Below are positions 54,971 through 64,000 of a stretch of DNA of 64,000 nt, in pieces. Source of the DNA: Chlorobiales bacterium Clorobi_01 (lineage in GTDB: Bacteria > Bacteroidota > Chlorobiia > Chlorobiales > Chlorobiaceae). The notes under the pieces are model-generated. The model was not told the DNA's origin and ran no database searches. It saw only the letters and a program-made list of their open reading frames with translations. Location: positions 19,567 through 83,566 of the forward strand of contig LUZT01000016.1 in the NCBI GenBank assembly GCA_001602925.1, in the 5' to 3' direction. Within the stretch, counting starts at the first letter, position 1; each line of letters opens with the position of its first letter. The position numbers and the translations under genes were made by a program.

Positions 54971-56434
54971 TCACACCCTTTCGAAATCGATGAAGCCGCG
55001 ATCGACGTCCGCCAGCACGAGCTTGACCTTGATTTTCTGGCCGACTTTGATTTTCCCGGCGTTCCTCACCAGCCGCCCCTCGACCGGCGGCGTGAATATC
55101 CGCACCCACGAACCCTTTTCCGAGTGGCCGGAGACAAGGGCGTCAAAATGGTGACCGATCATGCTCTGCATCAGTAACGCAGCTTCGGATTTGCGCACGC
55201 GCCGCTCCACCTTGCGGGCCGCATCCTCCTGTCGCGTGCAGTGTACCGCGAGATACTCCAGCTCGTCGATGCCGTAGGGCGGCGGGCTGTTCGTCAGAAA
55301 TGCCTTGGTCATTCTCAGGGTGATCAGGTCGGGATAGCGCCTGTTCGGGGCCGTCGAGTGGGTATAGTCGCGCTCGGCGAGGCCGAAATGGCCAATCGGC
55401 TCCTGCCCCGGGAACTCCACGACGTACTCCCCCGACCCCATGAGCTTGATGATGGTCAGGGAGAGATCGGGGAATCGGAGCGGGTCTTCCTTGAGCCTCA
55501 ATGCGAGGAAGCTTTCAAGCACCTTTCCGTCAGGTGCGCCGGGCAAAGCGTAACCGTATTCGCTCGCCACGTTGACAATGCGCCGCCACCGTTCAGGCGA
55601 CTTGACGACACGGCGAATCGAGGCGACGCCTTTTTCCGCCAGAAAATTCGCGGTGCAGGTGTTGGTGGCGATCATGAACTCTTCGATCAGTTGCCGTGCC
55701 CGGTTCTTCTCCTGTTCCGTGATGTCAACGACGCGATCCCCCTCGAAAACGGCGCGCGGCTGGAAGGTCTCGAACTCCAGCGAACCTTTCGCGTGCCTGC
55801 GCAGCCGCAGCTTCTGCGCCATCTGATCCTGATGCCGCAACTGCTGATCCATGCCCGGCACCGCCCGGGCCGCCGGAGGCAGTTCACCGTTGCCTTCGAT
55901 CCAGGCGGCGACGGAATCGTACGCGAGCTTGGCCTTGTTGCGCACCCACGCGCGTTCGACCGTGGAGGTGATCAGTTCGCCATCCGCGCCGATCTTCATG
56001 ATGGTGACGATGGCAAGCCGGGTCTCGTCGGCATTGAGGGAGGTGAGGTCCGTGGAGAGGCGCAGAGGCAGCATGGGGAACACTTTCGCCGAGGTATAGA
56101 CCGAGGTAGTGTTTATCCAGGCATGTTTATCGATTGGCGAGCCTTTTTTCACCAGGGTATCGACGTCGGCGATGGCCACGTAGATGATGATTGAAGAGTC
56201 ATCCTGCACTTCGCAGGCGGTGAGCTGGTCGAGATCGCGCGAGTCGTCGTTATCGATCGAGCACCAGAGCAGCGAGGTGAGATCGAGAATTTCCGAACCG
56301 TTCTCCTTGCCCGGCCCGTCGATCGACTCCAGCTGATGCTCCGCCTCCGGTGAAAAATCCGGCTCTAGACCGTTCAGCAGCATGGCGTCAACCGCAATTT
56401 TAACGATATCGGCTTTACCCTTTTTCCTGCTCAT
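54971..56434 (-). CDS. Compact RNase II/R family exoribonuclease (RNB domain)
   Basis: A 487-residue protein with an RNB catalytic domain and no N-terminal cold-shock domains. The active-site segment is SIDNDDSRDLDQLTACEV, aligning with TIDxxxxxDxDDA of RNase II; the fourth Asp is Gln, while the first three are kept. Also seen: ATNTCTANFLAEKGVASIRR, GLAERDYTHSTAPNRRYPDL (RNA-binding HSTAPxRRYxDL signature) and a C-terminal S1-like stretch (VGQKIKVKLVLADVDRGFID). It would degrade single-stranded RNA 3'-5'. Confidence 0.9.
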   Translation of the reverse strand: MSRKKGKADIVKIAVDAMLLNGLEPDFSPEAEHQLESIDGPGKENGSEILDLTSLLWCSIDNDDSRDLDQLTACEVQDDSSIIIYVAIADVDTLVKKGSPIDKHAWINTTSVYTSAKVFPMLPLRLSTDLTSLNADETRLAIVTIMKIGADGELITSTVERAWVRNKAKLAYDSVAAWIEGNGELPPAARAVPGMDQQLRHQDQMAQKLRLRRHAKGSLEFETFQPRAVFEGDRVVDITEQEKNRARQLIEEFMIATNTCTANFLAEKGVASIRRVVKSPERWRRIVNVASEYGYALPGAPDGKVLESFLALRLKEDPLRFPDLSLTIIKLMGSGEYVVEFPGQEPIGHFGLAERDYTHSTAPNRRYPDLITLRMTKAFLTNSPPPYGIDELEYLAVHCTRQEDAARKVERRVRKSEAALLMQSMIGHHFDALVSGHSEKGSWVRIFTPPVEGRLVRNAGKIKVGQKIKVKLVLADVDRGFIDFERV

Positions 56435-56474
56435 ACGCCTCTCCTTTACTGATAGATAAGTTTCTCAAGCAAAG

Positions 56475-58211
56475 TTAAACCATAATCGAATAAAGCAATT
56501 CCGTCTGTTTTTCCTTTTTTGCATTTAGTTGTGACTCCAATGTATCGCAGAGAATCATCAATTCATCGACACGAGCGACGATGCGGTGTTGTTCTGGAAG
56601 TGGCGGAAGAGGCAATAACAAACGTTTCACTTTTTCCTGAGAAATATTCATTTGACTCTCAGCCATACCAGATTTATAACTCTCAATTTGTTCGACACAA
56701 TATCCTGTACTCAAAGAGAGAGCGCAATAATTCGGGAAAATCAGATCACCATAGATTTTGAAACGAATAATCTTATCAGACAACATCAACTTAGGTCTTA
56801 CAGAGGTTGCAACACAACATATACCAACTCGATTTTTGGGGCCTGCACGAGTAATTAAAATATCTTTCTCCTCTACCTGATATTCTGGTCGAGGCGTCAA
56901 TTTTATCGGCAGCGACTTATTTTCATGCGGCAAGAATTCTAATCTTTGAACCGCTGTGGTTTTTAGAACTCCCCATTCCGAATCACTTGCCGGTCTAGTT
57001 TCGCACTTCGGACTCCAACCTGCATCCATATAAGAAATCGCCTCTCCCAGCCTCACCCATTCCCACCCTTTCGGCAAGTCATACGGCACTTCGTCGGGAT
57101 TGATCGGCGGTAATGGCTTTTGCTTTTTGATCTTGCCCGCCTTTACCAATCGCTGTTTCTCGGCTTCGATCTCTTTCAGCAGCTCGCTGGCGGGCTGATC
57201 ATTCGGGTCTTGCGGGACGAGTTTGCCCATGACGGCAAGCTGGAGAATGGCCTTGCGGAGTTCGGCGACGTTTTCCTTGACGGCGTAGAGTTCGCCAAAA
57301 TTCCGGGAGATGAATCGCCATGCTTTTGCGCTGGCGTCGGCATCCTGCGTATCGAGCAACTGCTTTATCGCGGCGGCGTGGACGGCAACACGTTTCTCTT
57401 CCCGTTCAGCACGCAACGTTTCCAACGCATCACAACGCGCCATCAACTCATCGATTCTGGCAACGATTCGCTGTTGTTCAGCGAGAGGAGGAAGTGGAAT
57501 TAACAACTCACTAATCGATTCCGAATTTAATGTGCTCCCCTTGATAGCTCCCTTTGTATTACCAGAGTTTGCAACCTCGAAAAGTATCCAGAATAGATAC
57601 ATTTTTAATTGCTGATCAAGGTTAACAAAAGAGATAATAGCTTCATTATGATATGTAGCGATTTTTGTAATAGCAGCTTTACCAATCGAAAGTTTAAAAC
57701 TCATAAGCAACGAACCTACAGGTGCTGGTTCGTACTTAAACACATCTGAAATAGCTAGTTGTGTAACTCTTTTTGTCGTCTCTTCCAGATAGCCTCGCGT
57801 TGGCATATCCGCAATTGATGCCCAATGATAACCATCATTATCAGACCAGTAAACAGGGTTTTTTGAAGCAGGTGTCTTTCCAAAGTTATAACTTGTGAGC
57901 ACTCCTAACCTCACCCACTCCCACCCCGATGGCAATTCATACGGCACTTCATCCTGCCTTACCGGCGGCAGCGATTTCGGCGGCTTGATCTTTCCTTCCT
58001 TCACCAAGCGCTGCTTCTCGACTTCGATCTCCTTCAGCAACTCGCTCGCCGGTTGATCGTTCGGATTCTGCGGCACGAGTGTGCCCTTCATCGCCAGCGT
58101 CAGAATCAGCTCCCGGAGCTTTTTAACCCCCTCCGGCGCGGAAAACGCCACCTCGAAATGCCGCTCCAGCAACCCGGCCACCGAGCTTTCGCACTCACGA
58201 TTCCCCATCAT
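56475..58211 (-). CDS. hsdS: Type I restriction specificity subunit HsdS
   Basis: About 578 residues. The start is taken at 58211 (ATGATG), giving an ATGA overlap with the hsdM stop. Two target-recognition domains, each ending in a conserved dimer helix: LIPLPPLAEQQRIVARIDEL and LLPLPPLPEQHRIVARVDEL. Each half also contains VPQxPNDQPASELLKEIExE followed by GWEWVRLG (about residues 42 and 330). This duplicated layout sets a bipartite recognition site. TRD sequences are lower GC than flanks, typical for swapped specificity regions. Confidence 0.93.
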   Translation of the reverse strand: MMGNRECESSVAGLLERHFEVAFSAPEGVKKLRELILTLAMKGTLVPQNPNDQPASELLKEIEVEKQRLVKEGKIKPPKSLPPVRQDEVPYELPSGWEWVRLGVLTSYNFGKTPASKNPVYWSDNDGYHWASIADMPTRGYLEETTKRVTQLAISDVFKYEPAPVGSLLMSFKLSIGKAAITKIATYHNEAIISFVNLDQQLKMYLFWILFEVANSGNTKGAIKGSTLNSESISELLIPLPPLAEQQRIVARIDELMARCDALETLRAEREEKRVAVHAAAIKQLLDTQDADASAKAWRFISRNFGELYAVKENVAELRKAILQLAVMGKLVPQDPNDQPASELLKEIEAEKQRLVKAGKIKKQKPLPPINPDEVPYDLPKGWEWVRLGEAISYMDAGWSPKCETRPASDSEWGVLKTTAVQRLEFLPHENKSLPIKLTPRPEYQVEEKDILITRAGPKNRVGICCVATSVRPKLMLSDKIIRFKIYGDLIFPNYCALSLSTGYCVEQIESYKSGMAESQMNISQEKVKRLLLPLPPLPEQHRIVARVDELMILCDTLESQLNAKKEKQTELLYSIMV

Positions 58212-59674
58212 CCCCGCCCCTCCAGCGCGTCGATCAACTCGCGCTTCAGCGCCGCTTGCGCCGCTTCGAGCTGGCGAGCGATCTCCAGATACTCCTGCAT
58301 CAGCTCCTCCGGGTCGCCGTGATGCACCTCGACCTCGTGCGGATTCTTGCAGTCGAGATTGTAATTCCGCGCCACAATCTCCTCCGCGCTCACCCTCCAG
58401 GCGTGTTCGGTCGTCTGGCGGCCTTCGCGCGACGACCCGCCCCACCACGCCTTTTCGCGGTCGAACTCGGCGATGGTCAGCGGCTTGGAGCGGGAGTACG
58501 ATTTGTAGCCGTCGGGATAGGGATGCTCGAAGAACCAGACCTCCCGGGTCGGCCCGCCCTTCTCGAAAAACAGAATGTTCGTCGCGATGCTCGTGTAGGG
58601 GCTGAACACCCCTTTCGGCAGCCGCACGATGGTGTGCAGGTCGAACGCTTCGAGCAGCTCCCGCTTGAGCGTGCTCTTCACCCCTTCGCCGAAGAGAAAT
58701 CCGTCCGGCAGCACCACCGCAGCCTTGCCGGTGTCTGGCTTCAACAGGTGCATGATCAGCGCCATGAAGAGATCAGCGGTCTCGCGCGTCTGGTACTGGC
58801 GGGGAAAGTTCTTCTCGATGCCATCCTCCTCCATGCCCCCGAACGGCGGATTGGTGATGATGAGATCGACGCAATCCTTCGGGCCATAATCCTTGAGCGG
58901 ACGGGCGAGCGTGTTGTCGTGCCGGATGTTGGCCGGGACGTCGATGCCGTGCAGCATCATGTTCGTCACGCCCAGCATGTGCGGCAACGGCTTCTTTTCC
59001 ACGCCGTGCAAGTTCACCTGAATCTTTTCGCGGTCATCGACGCTCTTGATCTGCCCTTTCAGATGCTCGATGGCGCAGGTGAGAAAACCGCAAGTTCCGC
59101 AAGCAGGGTCCAGAATCGACTGGCCGAGCCGGGGGCCGAGCATATCCACCATGAACTGCGTCACCGCACGCGGCGTGTAATATTCACCGGCGTTTCCGGC
59201 GGATTGCAAATCGGCGAGCAGCTTTTCGTAGATGTCGTTGAAGAGGTGCCGGTCGCCGGAGGTGTTGAAGTCCACATCCGCCTCGATGATGTTGATCACC
59301 TGCCGCAACAGCGTGCCGGACTTCATATAGTTATAAGCATCCTCGAACACCGAACCAACCACTCTGCCCTGAGGCGAGACGCCGGGAGTAGTGGCAAGAT
59401 TTTTCAGTGAAGGAAAGAGATCGTTGTTGACGAAATCGATCAGCTCTTCGCCGGTGATGCCTTCCGGGTCTTTAGCCCAGTTACTCCAGCGAAGATGAGA
59501 AAGCAGCGGCGAGCGGTATTCGGGCTGAGTAAACTGCCACTCCTGCTCCCGGTCGTCGAAGATTTTCAGAAAGAGGAGCCACACAATCTGGCTGATGCGC
59601 TGAGCGTCGCCATCGACGCCGACATCCTTGCGCATGATGTCCTGTATGGATTTGACGAGGGTTGCGATAGACAT
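58208..59674 (-). CDS. hsdM: Type I restriction-modification methyltransferase HsdM
   Basis: A 488-residue N6-adenine methyltransferase. N-terminal HsdM_N helical domain (residues 1-130), then motif I ILDPACGTCGFLTCAI (usual form DPACGTGGF, with Cys replacing one Gly), motif IV DLIITNPPFGG, and a Gly/Pro-rich VVLPDGFLFGEGVKSTLKRELL region. Between hsdR and hsdS, 27 bases from hsdR. Methylates host sites to block cutting. Confidence 0.95.
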   Translation of the reverse strand: MSIATLVKSIQDIMRKDVGVDGDAQRISQIVWLLFLKIFDDREQEWQFTQPEYRSPLLSHLRWSNWAKDPEGITGEELIDFVNNDLFPSLKNLATTPGVSPQGRVVGSVFEDAYNYMKSGTLLRQVINIIEADVDFNTSGDRHLFNDIYEKLLADLQSAGNAGEYYTPRAVTQFMVDMLGPRLGQSILDPACGTCGFLTCAIEHLKGQIKSVDDREKIQVNLHGVEKKPLPHMLGVTNMMLHGIDVPANIRHDNTLARPLKDYGPKDCVDLIITNPPFGGMEEDGIEKNFPRQYQTRETADLFMALIMHLLKPDTGKAAVVLPDGFLFGEGVKSTLKRELLEAFDLHTIVRLPKGVFSPYTSIATNILFFEKGGPTREVWFFEHPYPDGYKSYSRSKPLTIAEFDREKAWWGGSSREGRQTTEHAWRVSAEEIVARNYNLDCKNPHEVEVHHGDPEELMQEYLEIARQLEAAQAALKRELIDALEGRG

Positions 59675-59701
59675 TACTAATTGTCTTTCAAGTTGTTGCT
59701 T

Positions 59702-62071
59702 TCAGGCACAATAGAGCTCATGTTCGAGATCGGCCAATGCCTGCCGGTAGCCATCCACGCCGCCGAAGAAGCGCACGATCTCCATCGGTGTGCCGATTTC
59801 GGTGAAGGGCGTGATGGTAAGAATTTGCGTCTGTTCGACGTGGCCGATGCCTTCGTCAGCATATTTATCGAGCAGCGCTTCGAGCACCTTACGCGCCTGT
59901 GAGCCGTATCTGGTGAAATAGTTGCGCTTTTTAACCTGTTCGGCTCGCTCCTTCCGGCTAAGCGGCGGCATGTCCCAAGCTACATGGCAGATGAGGTCGA
60001 ACGGATCGAACGCCTTGCCGGACTTGCGGCCGATCTCGTCGGCCAGCGCATCGAAAAAGACGCCATGCGCTGACAGTTCGTCGATGATTGCCTGCTTCCG
60101 GTCGGAGCTGTTCCAGCGAACGAGAAAATCGTCGAGCGAAGTGAACTCTTCAGCGAGTGCTTTGCGGGTGTAGTCGCGGAGCGATTCGGTGATGAGCTTG
60201 CCACTGGCATCGAAGTACTGCACCCGTTCGGCAACCACCCGAACCTCGACGTTATCGACGAAGAAGCGGCGCACGCCTGGGCTACCGTTATCACCCGTGG
60301 CAATGTCCTGCAAATCTGGATGACACTGGTCTTCTTCTCCTTCGGGATAGGGATATCCATCCGTGATGTCTGATGGTACGGGAGGCTCATCACCTTTCGG
60401 CTCGTAAATTTGCACCGGATCACCGTCAAAATGGGGGTCGGCAAACAGTTCGGTAGCCTTTCTGAAATCGATGATGGTGAAGTAGAACTTCCCGAAATCC
60501 TCGTTGATGCGCGTGCCGCGCCCGATGATCTGCTTGAACTCGGTCATCGACTGGATGTTTTGGTCGAGCACGATGAGTTTGCAGGTCTGGGCATCGACAC
60601 CGGTGGTCATAAGCTTGGAGGTGGTGGCGATCACCGGAAATGGCTTCGATGGAAAGATGAAGTTGTCGAGTTCGGCCTTGCCCTCTTCGTTGTCGCCGGT
60701 GATACGCACGACGTACGTGTCGTGCTTCGACGCCAGGTCGCTGTTTTCATTCACCAGCGCCTGCCGCATCCGCTCGGCGTGGCCGATGTTCTCGCAAAAG
60801 ATGATGGTCTTGTCGAAGCGGTTGGTGCGGCGGAGGAACTCGCTCACCTTTTTCGCCACCAGTTCGGTACGCTTTTTCAGCACAAGACTGCGGTCGAAAT
60901 CCCGCTGGTTATAGGTGCGGTCATCGATCTCGTTCCCGTACTTGTCGAGCATTCCCTTTTCGGGCCGCCAACCGGTGAGGTCTTTGTCGATGTCGATGCG
61001 CACCACTTTGTACGGCGCGAGAAAGCCGTCCTCAATGCCCTGCCGGAGCGAGTAGGTGTAAATCGGCTCGCCGAAGTAGTCGATGTTGGAAACATCTTTG
61101 GTCTCTTTCGGTGTGGCGGTCAGGCCAATCTGGGTAGCCGACGAGAAGTATTCAAGTATCTCGCGCCAGGCGGAGTCCTCAGCGGCGCTCCCCCGGTGGC
61201 ATTCGTCAATGATGACCAGATCGAAAAAATCCGGGCTGAACTGCTTGTAGATGTTCTTCTCCTCCTCGTTCCCCGTAACCGCCTGATAGAGCGACAGATA
61301 GATTTCGTACGACTTATCGGCCTGCCGTTTCTGAATCTTGGTCATGGCCGATCCGAAGGGCTTGAAATCGTTGGTAATCGCCTGATCGACCAGAATGTTG
61401 CGGTCGGCAAGGAAAAGAATGCGCTTTTTCGTCTTCGACTTCCAGAGCCGCCAGATGATCTGAAAAGCGGTGAAGGTCTTGCCCGTGCCGGTCGCCATGA
61501 CCAGCAGGATGCGGTTCTGCCCGCTCGCGATAGCCTCGACGGTCTTGTTGATCGCGAGCAATTGATAGTATCGCGGCGTTTTGCCGGAGCCGTCGCTGAA
61601 GTAGTCCTGCGTCACGAGGCTGTTCTGCCGCTCGTCGAGCCCGCGATGCTGCGCCCACCACTGCCAGAGCGTCTCAACTGAGGGGAATTCATGGAGAGCA
61701 AGTTCACGCTCGATGACGCCATCCGGGGCGAGCTTGTTGTGGAACAGAAATCCGTCACCGTTGGAGCTGAAAACGAAGGGTACCTGAAGCAGGTTAGCAT
61801 AGCTTAGCGCCTGCTGCATACCGTCGCCCAGGGAATGATTGTTGTCCTTTGCCTCGATGACGGCAATGGGAATGTTCGGCTTGTAGAAAAGCACATAATC
61901 CACGCGTTTTCGGTTGCCGCGTGTATGGACACTGCCCCGTACGATGATGCGCCCGTCGGTCAGCGGGAACTCCTCGCGCACCTGTGTGGCGATGTCCCAA
62001 CCAACCCGCTCAAGCGCCGGGGTAATAAACTTGGTGCAAATGTCCCGTTCGGAGAGTTGTTTCCTGTCCAT
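59702..62071 (-). CDS. hsdR: Type I restriction endonuclease HsdR (EcoEI type)
   Basis: 789 residues. A strong Shine-Dalgarno (AAGGAGGGG) precedes the ATG. N-terminal nuclease with [20 protein letters not shown], the PD-ExK-like D...ExK. Helicase motor: [20 protein letters not shown] (Walker A), [17 protein letters not shown] (DECH), [36 protein letters not shown]. The C-terminal domain ([20 protein letters not shown] onward) is of the EcoEI HsdR_C type. It heads the hsdRMS operon. Confidence 0.95.
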   Translation of the reverse strand: MDRKQLSERDICTKFITPALERVGWDIATQVREEFPLTDGRIIVRGSVHTRGNRKRVDYVLFYKPNIPIAVIEAKDNNHSLGDGMQQALSYANLLQVPFVFSSNGDGFLFHNKLAPDGVIERELALHEFPSVETLWQWWAQHRGLDERQNSLVTQDYFSDGSGKTPRYYQLLAINKTVEAIASGQNRILLVMATGTGKTFTAFQIIWRLWKSKTKKRILFLADRNILVDQAITNDFKPFGSAMTKIQKRQADKSYEIYLSLYQAVTGNEEEKNIYKQFSPDFFDLVIIDECHRGSAAEDSAWREILEYFSSATQIGLTATPKETKDVSNIDYFGEPIYTYSLRQGIEDGFLAPYKVVRIDIDKDLTGWRPEKGMLDKYGNEIDDRTYNQRDFDRSLVLKKRTELVAKKVSEFLRRTNRFDKTIIFCENIGHAERMRQALVNENSDLASKHDTYVVRITGDNEEGKAELDNFIFPSKPFPVIATTSKLMTTGVDAQTCKLIVLDQNIQSMTEFKQIIGRGTRINEDFGKFYFTIIDFRKATELFADPHFDGDPVQIYEPKGDEPPVPSDITDGYPYPEGEEDQCHPDLQDIATGDNGSPGVRRFFVDNVEVRVVAERVQYFDASGKLITESLRDYTRKALAEEFTSLDDFLVRWNSSDRKQAIIDELSAHGVFFDALADEIGRKSGKAFDPFDLICHVAWDMPPLSRKERAEQVKKRNYFTRYGSQARKVLEALLDKYADEGIGHVEQTQILTITPFTEIGTPMEIVRFFGGVDGYRQALADLEHELYCA

Positions 62072-62633
62072 CAGCGAACCCCTCCTTCAAGCTGACGTTG
62101 GGGCCAACAGAAATCTAATCGAAACCCGTTTGAAGAATTCGACCAGAGAAAAGCAAGTCGAGGGTGCTTGTCTGACGGGTGAAGCAATGTCGTGAAGGAA
62201 GTCATGAGAGAATAGCGATGTCTGAAATGGGGTTTCAGGAAACGTCAAAAAGCGCCATGCCACTCACATCAGCATCTTGTTATATAATGATTGGTTAAGC
62301 TTTTATCAAGAAGAATGACAGAAATGAGTGGCGGGTAATGATGAAACTTATCGCTCCTGACGGCTCATCTTGTAAACAACCTTCTACCATCCATTCTTCA
62401 TTCATAGTCTCGGCACTGATTTGAGAGTCATTATATCAGCTCTTGATTTTGGTGAAATGATTTCAAATTGAATAGTTGCCAAGTTGCTGAATACTTTGTT
62501 ATGCAAAGTTCTTTGCATATCCACCAGAAAAGCCCTGATCATCTCGAATTCTAAATGGTAAAAAGAGTTATTTTGTCATGACAAAAATCCGGATTGGCGG
62601 TTTGTTGAATTCAAACAAAGCGGGGGAACGGGC
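62072..62633. other. Intergenic region upstream of hsdR and the VOC gene
   Basis: A 562-base spacer between divergent genes. It contains a small CTGAAA/TTTCAG repeat (62222-62238), AT-rich sequence, the palindrome at 62571-62586 and a possible 19-residue leader frame (62578-62637). Promoters for both sides should lie here. Confidence 0.5.
62571..62586. promoter_or_regulatory. 16-bp perfect palindrome, candidate operator
   Basis: TTTTGTCATGACAAAA is perfectly self-complementary, 48 bases upstream of the VOC gene start. The inner TGTCATGACA with A/T flanks looks like a dimeric repressor site. The ATG inside it is also the start of a 19-codon frame. The binding protein is unknown. Confidence 0.5.
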
Positions 62634-62637
62634 ATGA
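62578..62637 (+). CDS. Possible 19-residue leader peptide
   Basis: ATG in the palindrome opens a frame MTKIRIGGLLNSNKAGERA whose TGA overlaps the ATG of the VOC gene (GCATGA). Such an overlap could couple translation. The Shine-Dalgarno is weak (AAAGAG), and chance is not excluded. Confidence 0.25.
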   Translation: MTKIRIGGLLNSNKAGERA

Positions 62638-63029
62638 AAGTGAAATCGGTTTCTGCGGCGTTTACCACCGAAAAGGTGGCAGAGGTGCGGGATTTTTATG
62701 TCCGCCATTTCGGGGCGAAGGTCACGTTCGATTGCGGGTGGTACGTGAACCTCGAATTCGGCAATCCGGCCTTGACCTTGCAGTTCATGGCCGTCACCCA
62801 GCCGGAACACCGTTTGAGCAGCAGCGCGGGACTCATCTACAATTTCATGGTGGAAGATGTGGATGCAGAGTATCGCCGCCTGACATCGGAGGGACTTGCG
62901 GTGATCGTGCCGCTCGAAGACCATCCGTGGGGCGACCGGGGCTTTGCCGTGCAGGATCCGAACGGCATCACGCTCTATATCTACTCCGAGCGAACCCCGT
63001 CCGAAGAGTTCCGGCAATACTACCTTTAG
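62634..63029 (+). CDS. VOC-family (glyoxalase/bleomycin-resistance fold) protein
   Basis: A 131-residue protein with paired beta-alpha-beta-beta-beta units: VSAAFTTEKVAEVRDFYVRH then NFMVEDVDAEYRRLTSEGLAV. Also HPWGDRGFAVQDPNGITLYI, the metal-supporting second half. This form is close to small antibiotic-resistance or dioxygenase-like VOC proteins, but specific function cannot be told. Single gene. Confidence 0.9.
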   Translation: MKVKSVSAAFTTEKVAEVRDFYVRHFGAKVTFDCGWYVNLEFGNPALTLQFMAVTQPEHRLSSSAGLIYNFMVEDVDAEYRRLTSEGLAVIVPLEDHPWGDRGFAVQDPNGITLYIYSERTPSEEFRQYYL

Positions 63030-63105
63030 CGCATTGGCCGTGTTTGCCTCGAACAGATTGGCGGAAACGCGGGATTACCATAAAACCAGTCGTCAAAATG
63101 CGCTT

Positions 63106-63345
63106 TTATTTGGCCACAACTGTGGAGACCGCATCGCTGACATCCTTTCCGGCATGACCCATGACCTCGGCAATCGTACCGCCAAACATCATCCCCATAA
63201 GTGACAGGTTCATCTGTGACACATACCAGCCCGAACCAAACCGAAGCACCGACACTCTCTTTTCGCGTGATTCCTGCCTGATCCTCACGATTGACAATGC
63301 GTCGAGCTGAACTGTTGTAACCCGTATTCTGTTCTTGTTCTTCAT
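63106..63345 (-). CDS. Small hypothetical protein
   Basis: A 79-residue frame starting MKNKNRIRVTTVQLDALSIV. The C-terminal half (GWYVSQMNLSLMGMMFGGTI then AEVMGHAGKDVSDAVSTVVA) looks natural and somewhat hydrophobic. No known family. Could be the end of a larger, decayed gene. Confidence 0.4.
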   Translation of the reverse strand: MKNKNRIRVTTVQLDALSIVRIRQESREKRVSVLRFGSGWYVSQMNLSLMGMMFGGTIAEVMGHAGKDVSDAVSTVVAK

Positions 63346-64000
63346 TATTCAAAGCATCCGGCAACAGGCAGATACTGCCGTCCAAGAGCAGGCAACGAGC
63401 TGTTCTCGTACCAGGTCACAGCATCAGATTGGCGGAAAATCATCAGCAAAATTCATCCGCATCCCGATTTATCAAGCCCTCAGGAATGCTGACTGAAGCT
63501 GTTTAGAATCGCAAAAAAAAGGCGACAGCGCGACGGCAATCGTCAAACTTATCTGCTCAGGCTTCCCGTATCAGAACATGTCAACCGTGGCACATAATGA
63601 CTTCACCTTTCAGAAAACTACAATCAAAAAAGCCAATGCTGCAATACCATAAAAGCTTTGAGACGGGCTTTAAAGCCGAAATACACAAGCAGGTTACAAA
63701 ACCATAAAACCGAATCATAATACGCTCAAAACAGGCATAAAATAAACTTTATATGATCATGCAACAGGTTAATGCAGAATTATTAAATATTTTTACTCTC
63801 AATAATGAAAACGCAAAAAAACAAATCATGATGACAAAAATATCAGATGAAATAAATCTTACAAAAGAATTAATATCGACTTTAAATACACACCTAAAAG
63901 ATTTAAAATCCATACCTTAAAATCCAAAAAAGCAAATTAATTTCAGACAAATCTGACCATTAACCATAATAAACATATTGTTAGGTAAGTAATTTTAAGT
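63346..64000. other. AT-rich region at the right end
   Basis: 655 bases, AT-rich from about 63600 compared with the rest of the window. It holds one small frame at 63753-63920 and no other supported gene. The change of composition may mark the border of an accessory segment. Confidence 0.45.
63753..63920 (+). CDS. Possible small AT-rich frame
   Basis: 55 residues, MIMQQVNAELLNIFTLNNEN..., helical and Lys/Asn-rich, ending STLNTHLKDLKSIP. No Shine-Dalgarno is seen. In a region this AT-rich such frames can be random, but the coil-like pattern (EINLTKELISTLNTHLKDL) is compatible with a small protein. Confidence 0.3.
   Translation: MIMQQVNAELLNIFTLNNENAKKQIMMTKISDEINLTKELISTLNTHLKDLKSIP

Overview
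The window looks like a chromosome segment of a green sulfur bacterium (Chlorobi), most probably a Chlorobaculum close to C. tepidum. The evidence is a chlorosome envelope protein of the CsmB/CsmF type, a BciA-type 8-vinyl reductase for (bacterio)chlorophyll synthesis, a sox thiosulfate-oxidation cluster without soxCD in the order soxF2-XYZAKBW, a sulfide:quinone oxidoreductase-like gene beside it, and moderately high GC in the genes with AT-rich spacers. Species rank is inferred from memory of gene order.

Layout. 1-5.5 kb: an exported Arg-rich protein cut by the window edge, DUF2461, bciA, an MscS channel, a GNAT acetyltransferase and an exported SRPBCC protein. 5.5-9 kb, minus strand: pepD, a cyclase-like protein without its metal ligands, and purT. 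9.5-14.3 kb: argH, a tail-specific protease and class II aldolase, with clear bidirectional terminators. 14.3-19.4 kb, minus strand: a tightly packed set fau-ppk-rpiB-CBS-M20 amidohydrolase with start/stop overlaps. 19.8-21.8 kb: csmF and a pentapeptide-repeat/TIR fusion. 22-32.7 kb: FAH hydrolase, pyrC, a tiny basic protein, a methyltransferase, a DUF294/CBS/cNMP protein with an epsilon-like exonuclease, an epimerase, a BMP-type lipoprotein, a membrane protein and a DEAD-box helicase.

32.9-39.5 kb, plus strand: a complete N-type (Na+-translocating) F-ATPase operon atpDCQRBEFAG. The c subunit keeps the Na+ ligand pattern, there is no separate delta gene, and the b subunit has a delta-like tail. 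This set is additional to the housekeeping ATP synthase such bacteria have elsewhere (not in the window). 40.8-49.0 kb, minus strand: SQR-like flavoprotein, then soxW, soxB, soxK, soxA, soxZ, soxY, soxX and soxF2, which together oxidise sulfide and thiosulfate in the periplasm as electron source for photosynthesis.

49.4-56.4 kb: a stress protein with an Nramp metal transporter, a broken sirtuin fragment, a Kv-like potassium channel with a zinc-ribbon tail, YjdM/PhnA, a Cys-rich hydrolase-like protein and a compact RNase II-family protein. 56.5-62.1 kb, minus strand: a complete type I restriction-modification system hsdRMS (EcoEI-like HsdR). The right end (62.1-64 kb) is sparse and becomes AT-rich: a VOC-family protein behind a 16-bp palindrome, and two doubtful small reading frames.

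No rRNA, tRNA, CRISPR array or insertion sequence was recognised. I did not find an obviously unprecedented multi-gene system. The strongest leads are the TIR/pentapeptide fusion lacking the catalytic Glu, the metal-less cyclase homologue coupled to pepD, the b-delta arrangement in the N-ATPase, and the palindrome/leader arrangement at 62.57 kb.
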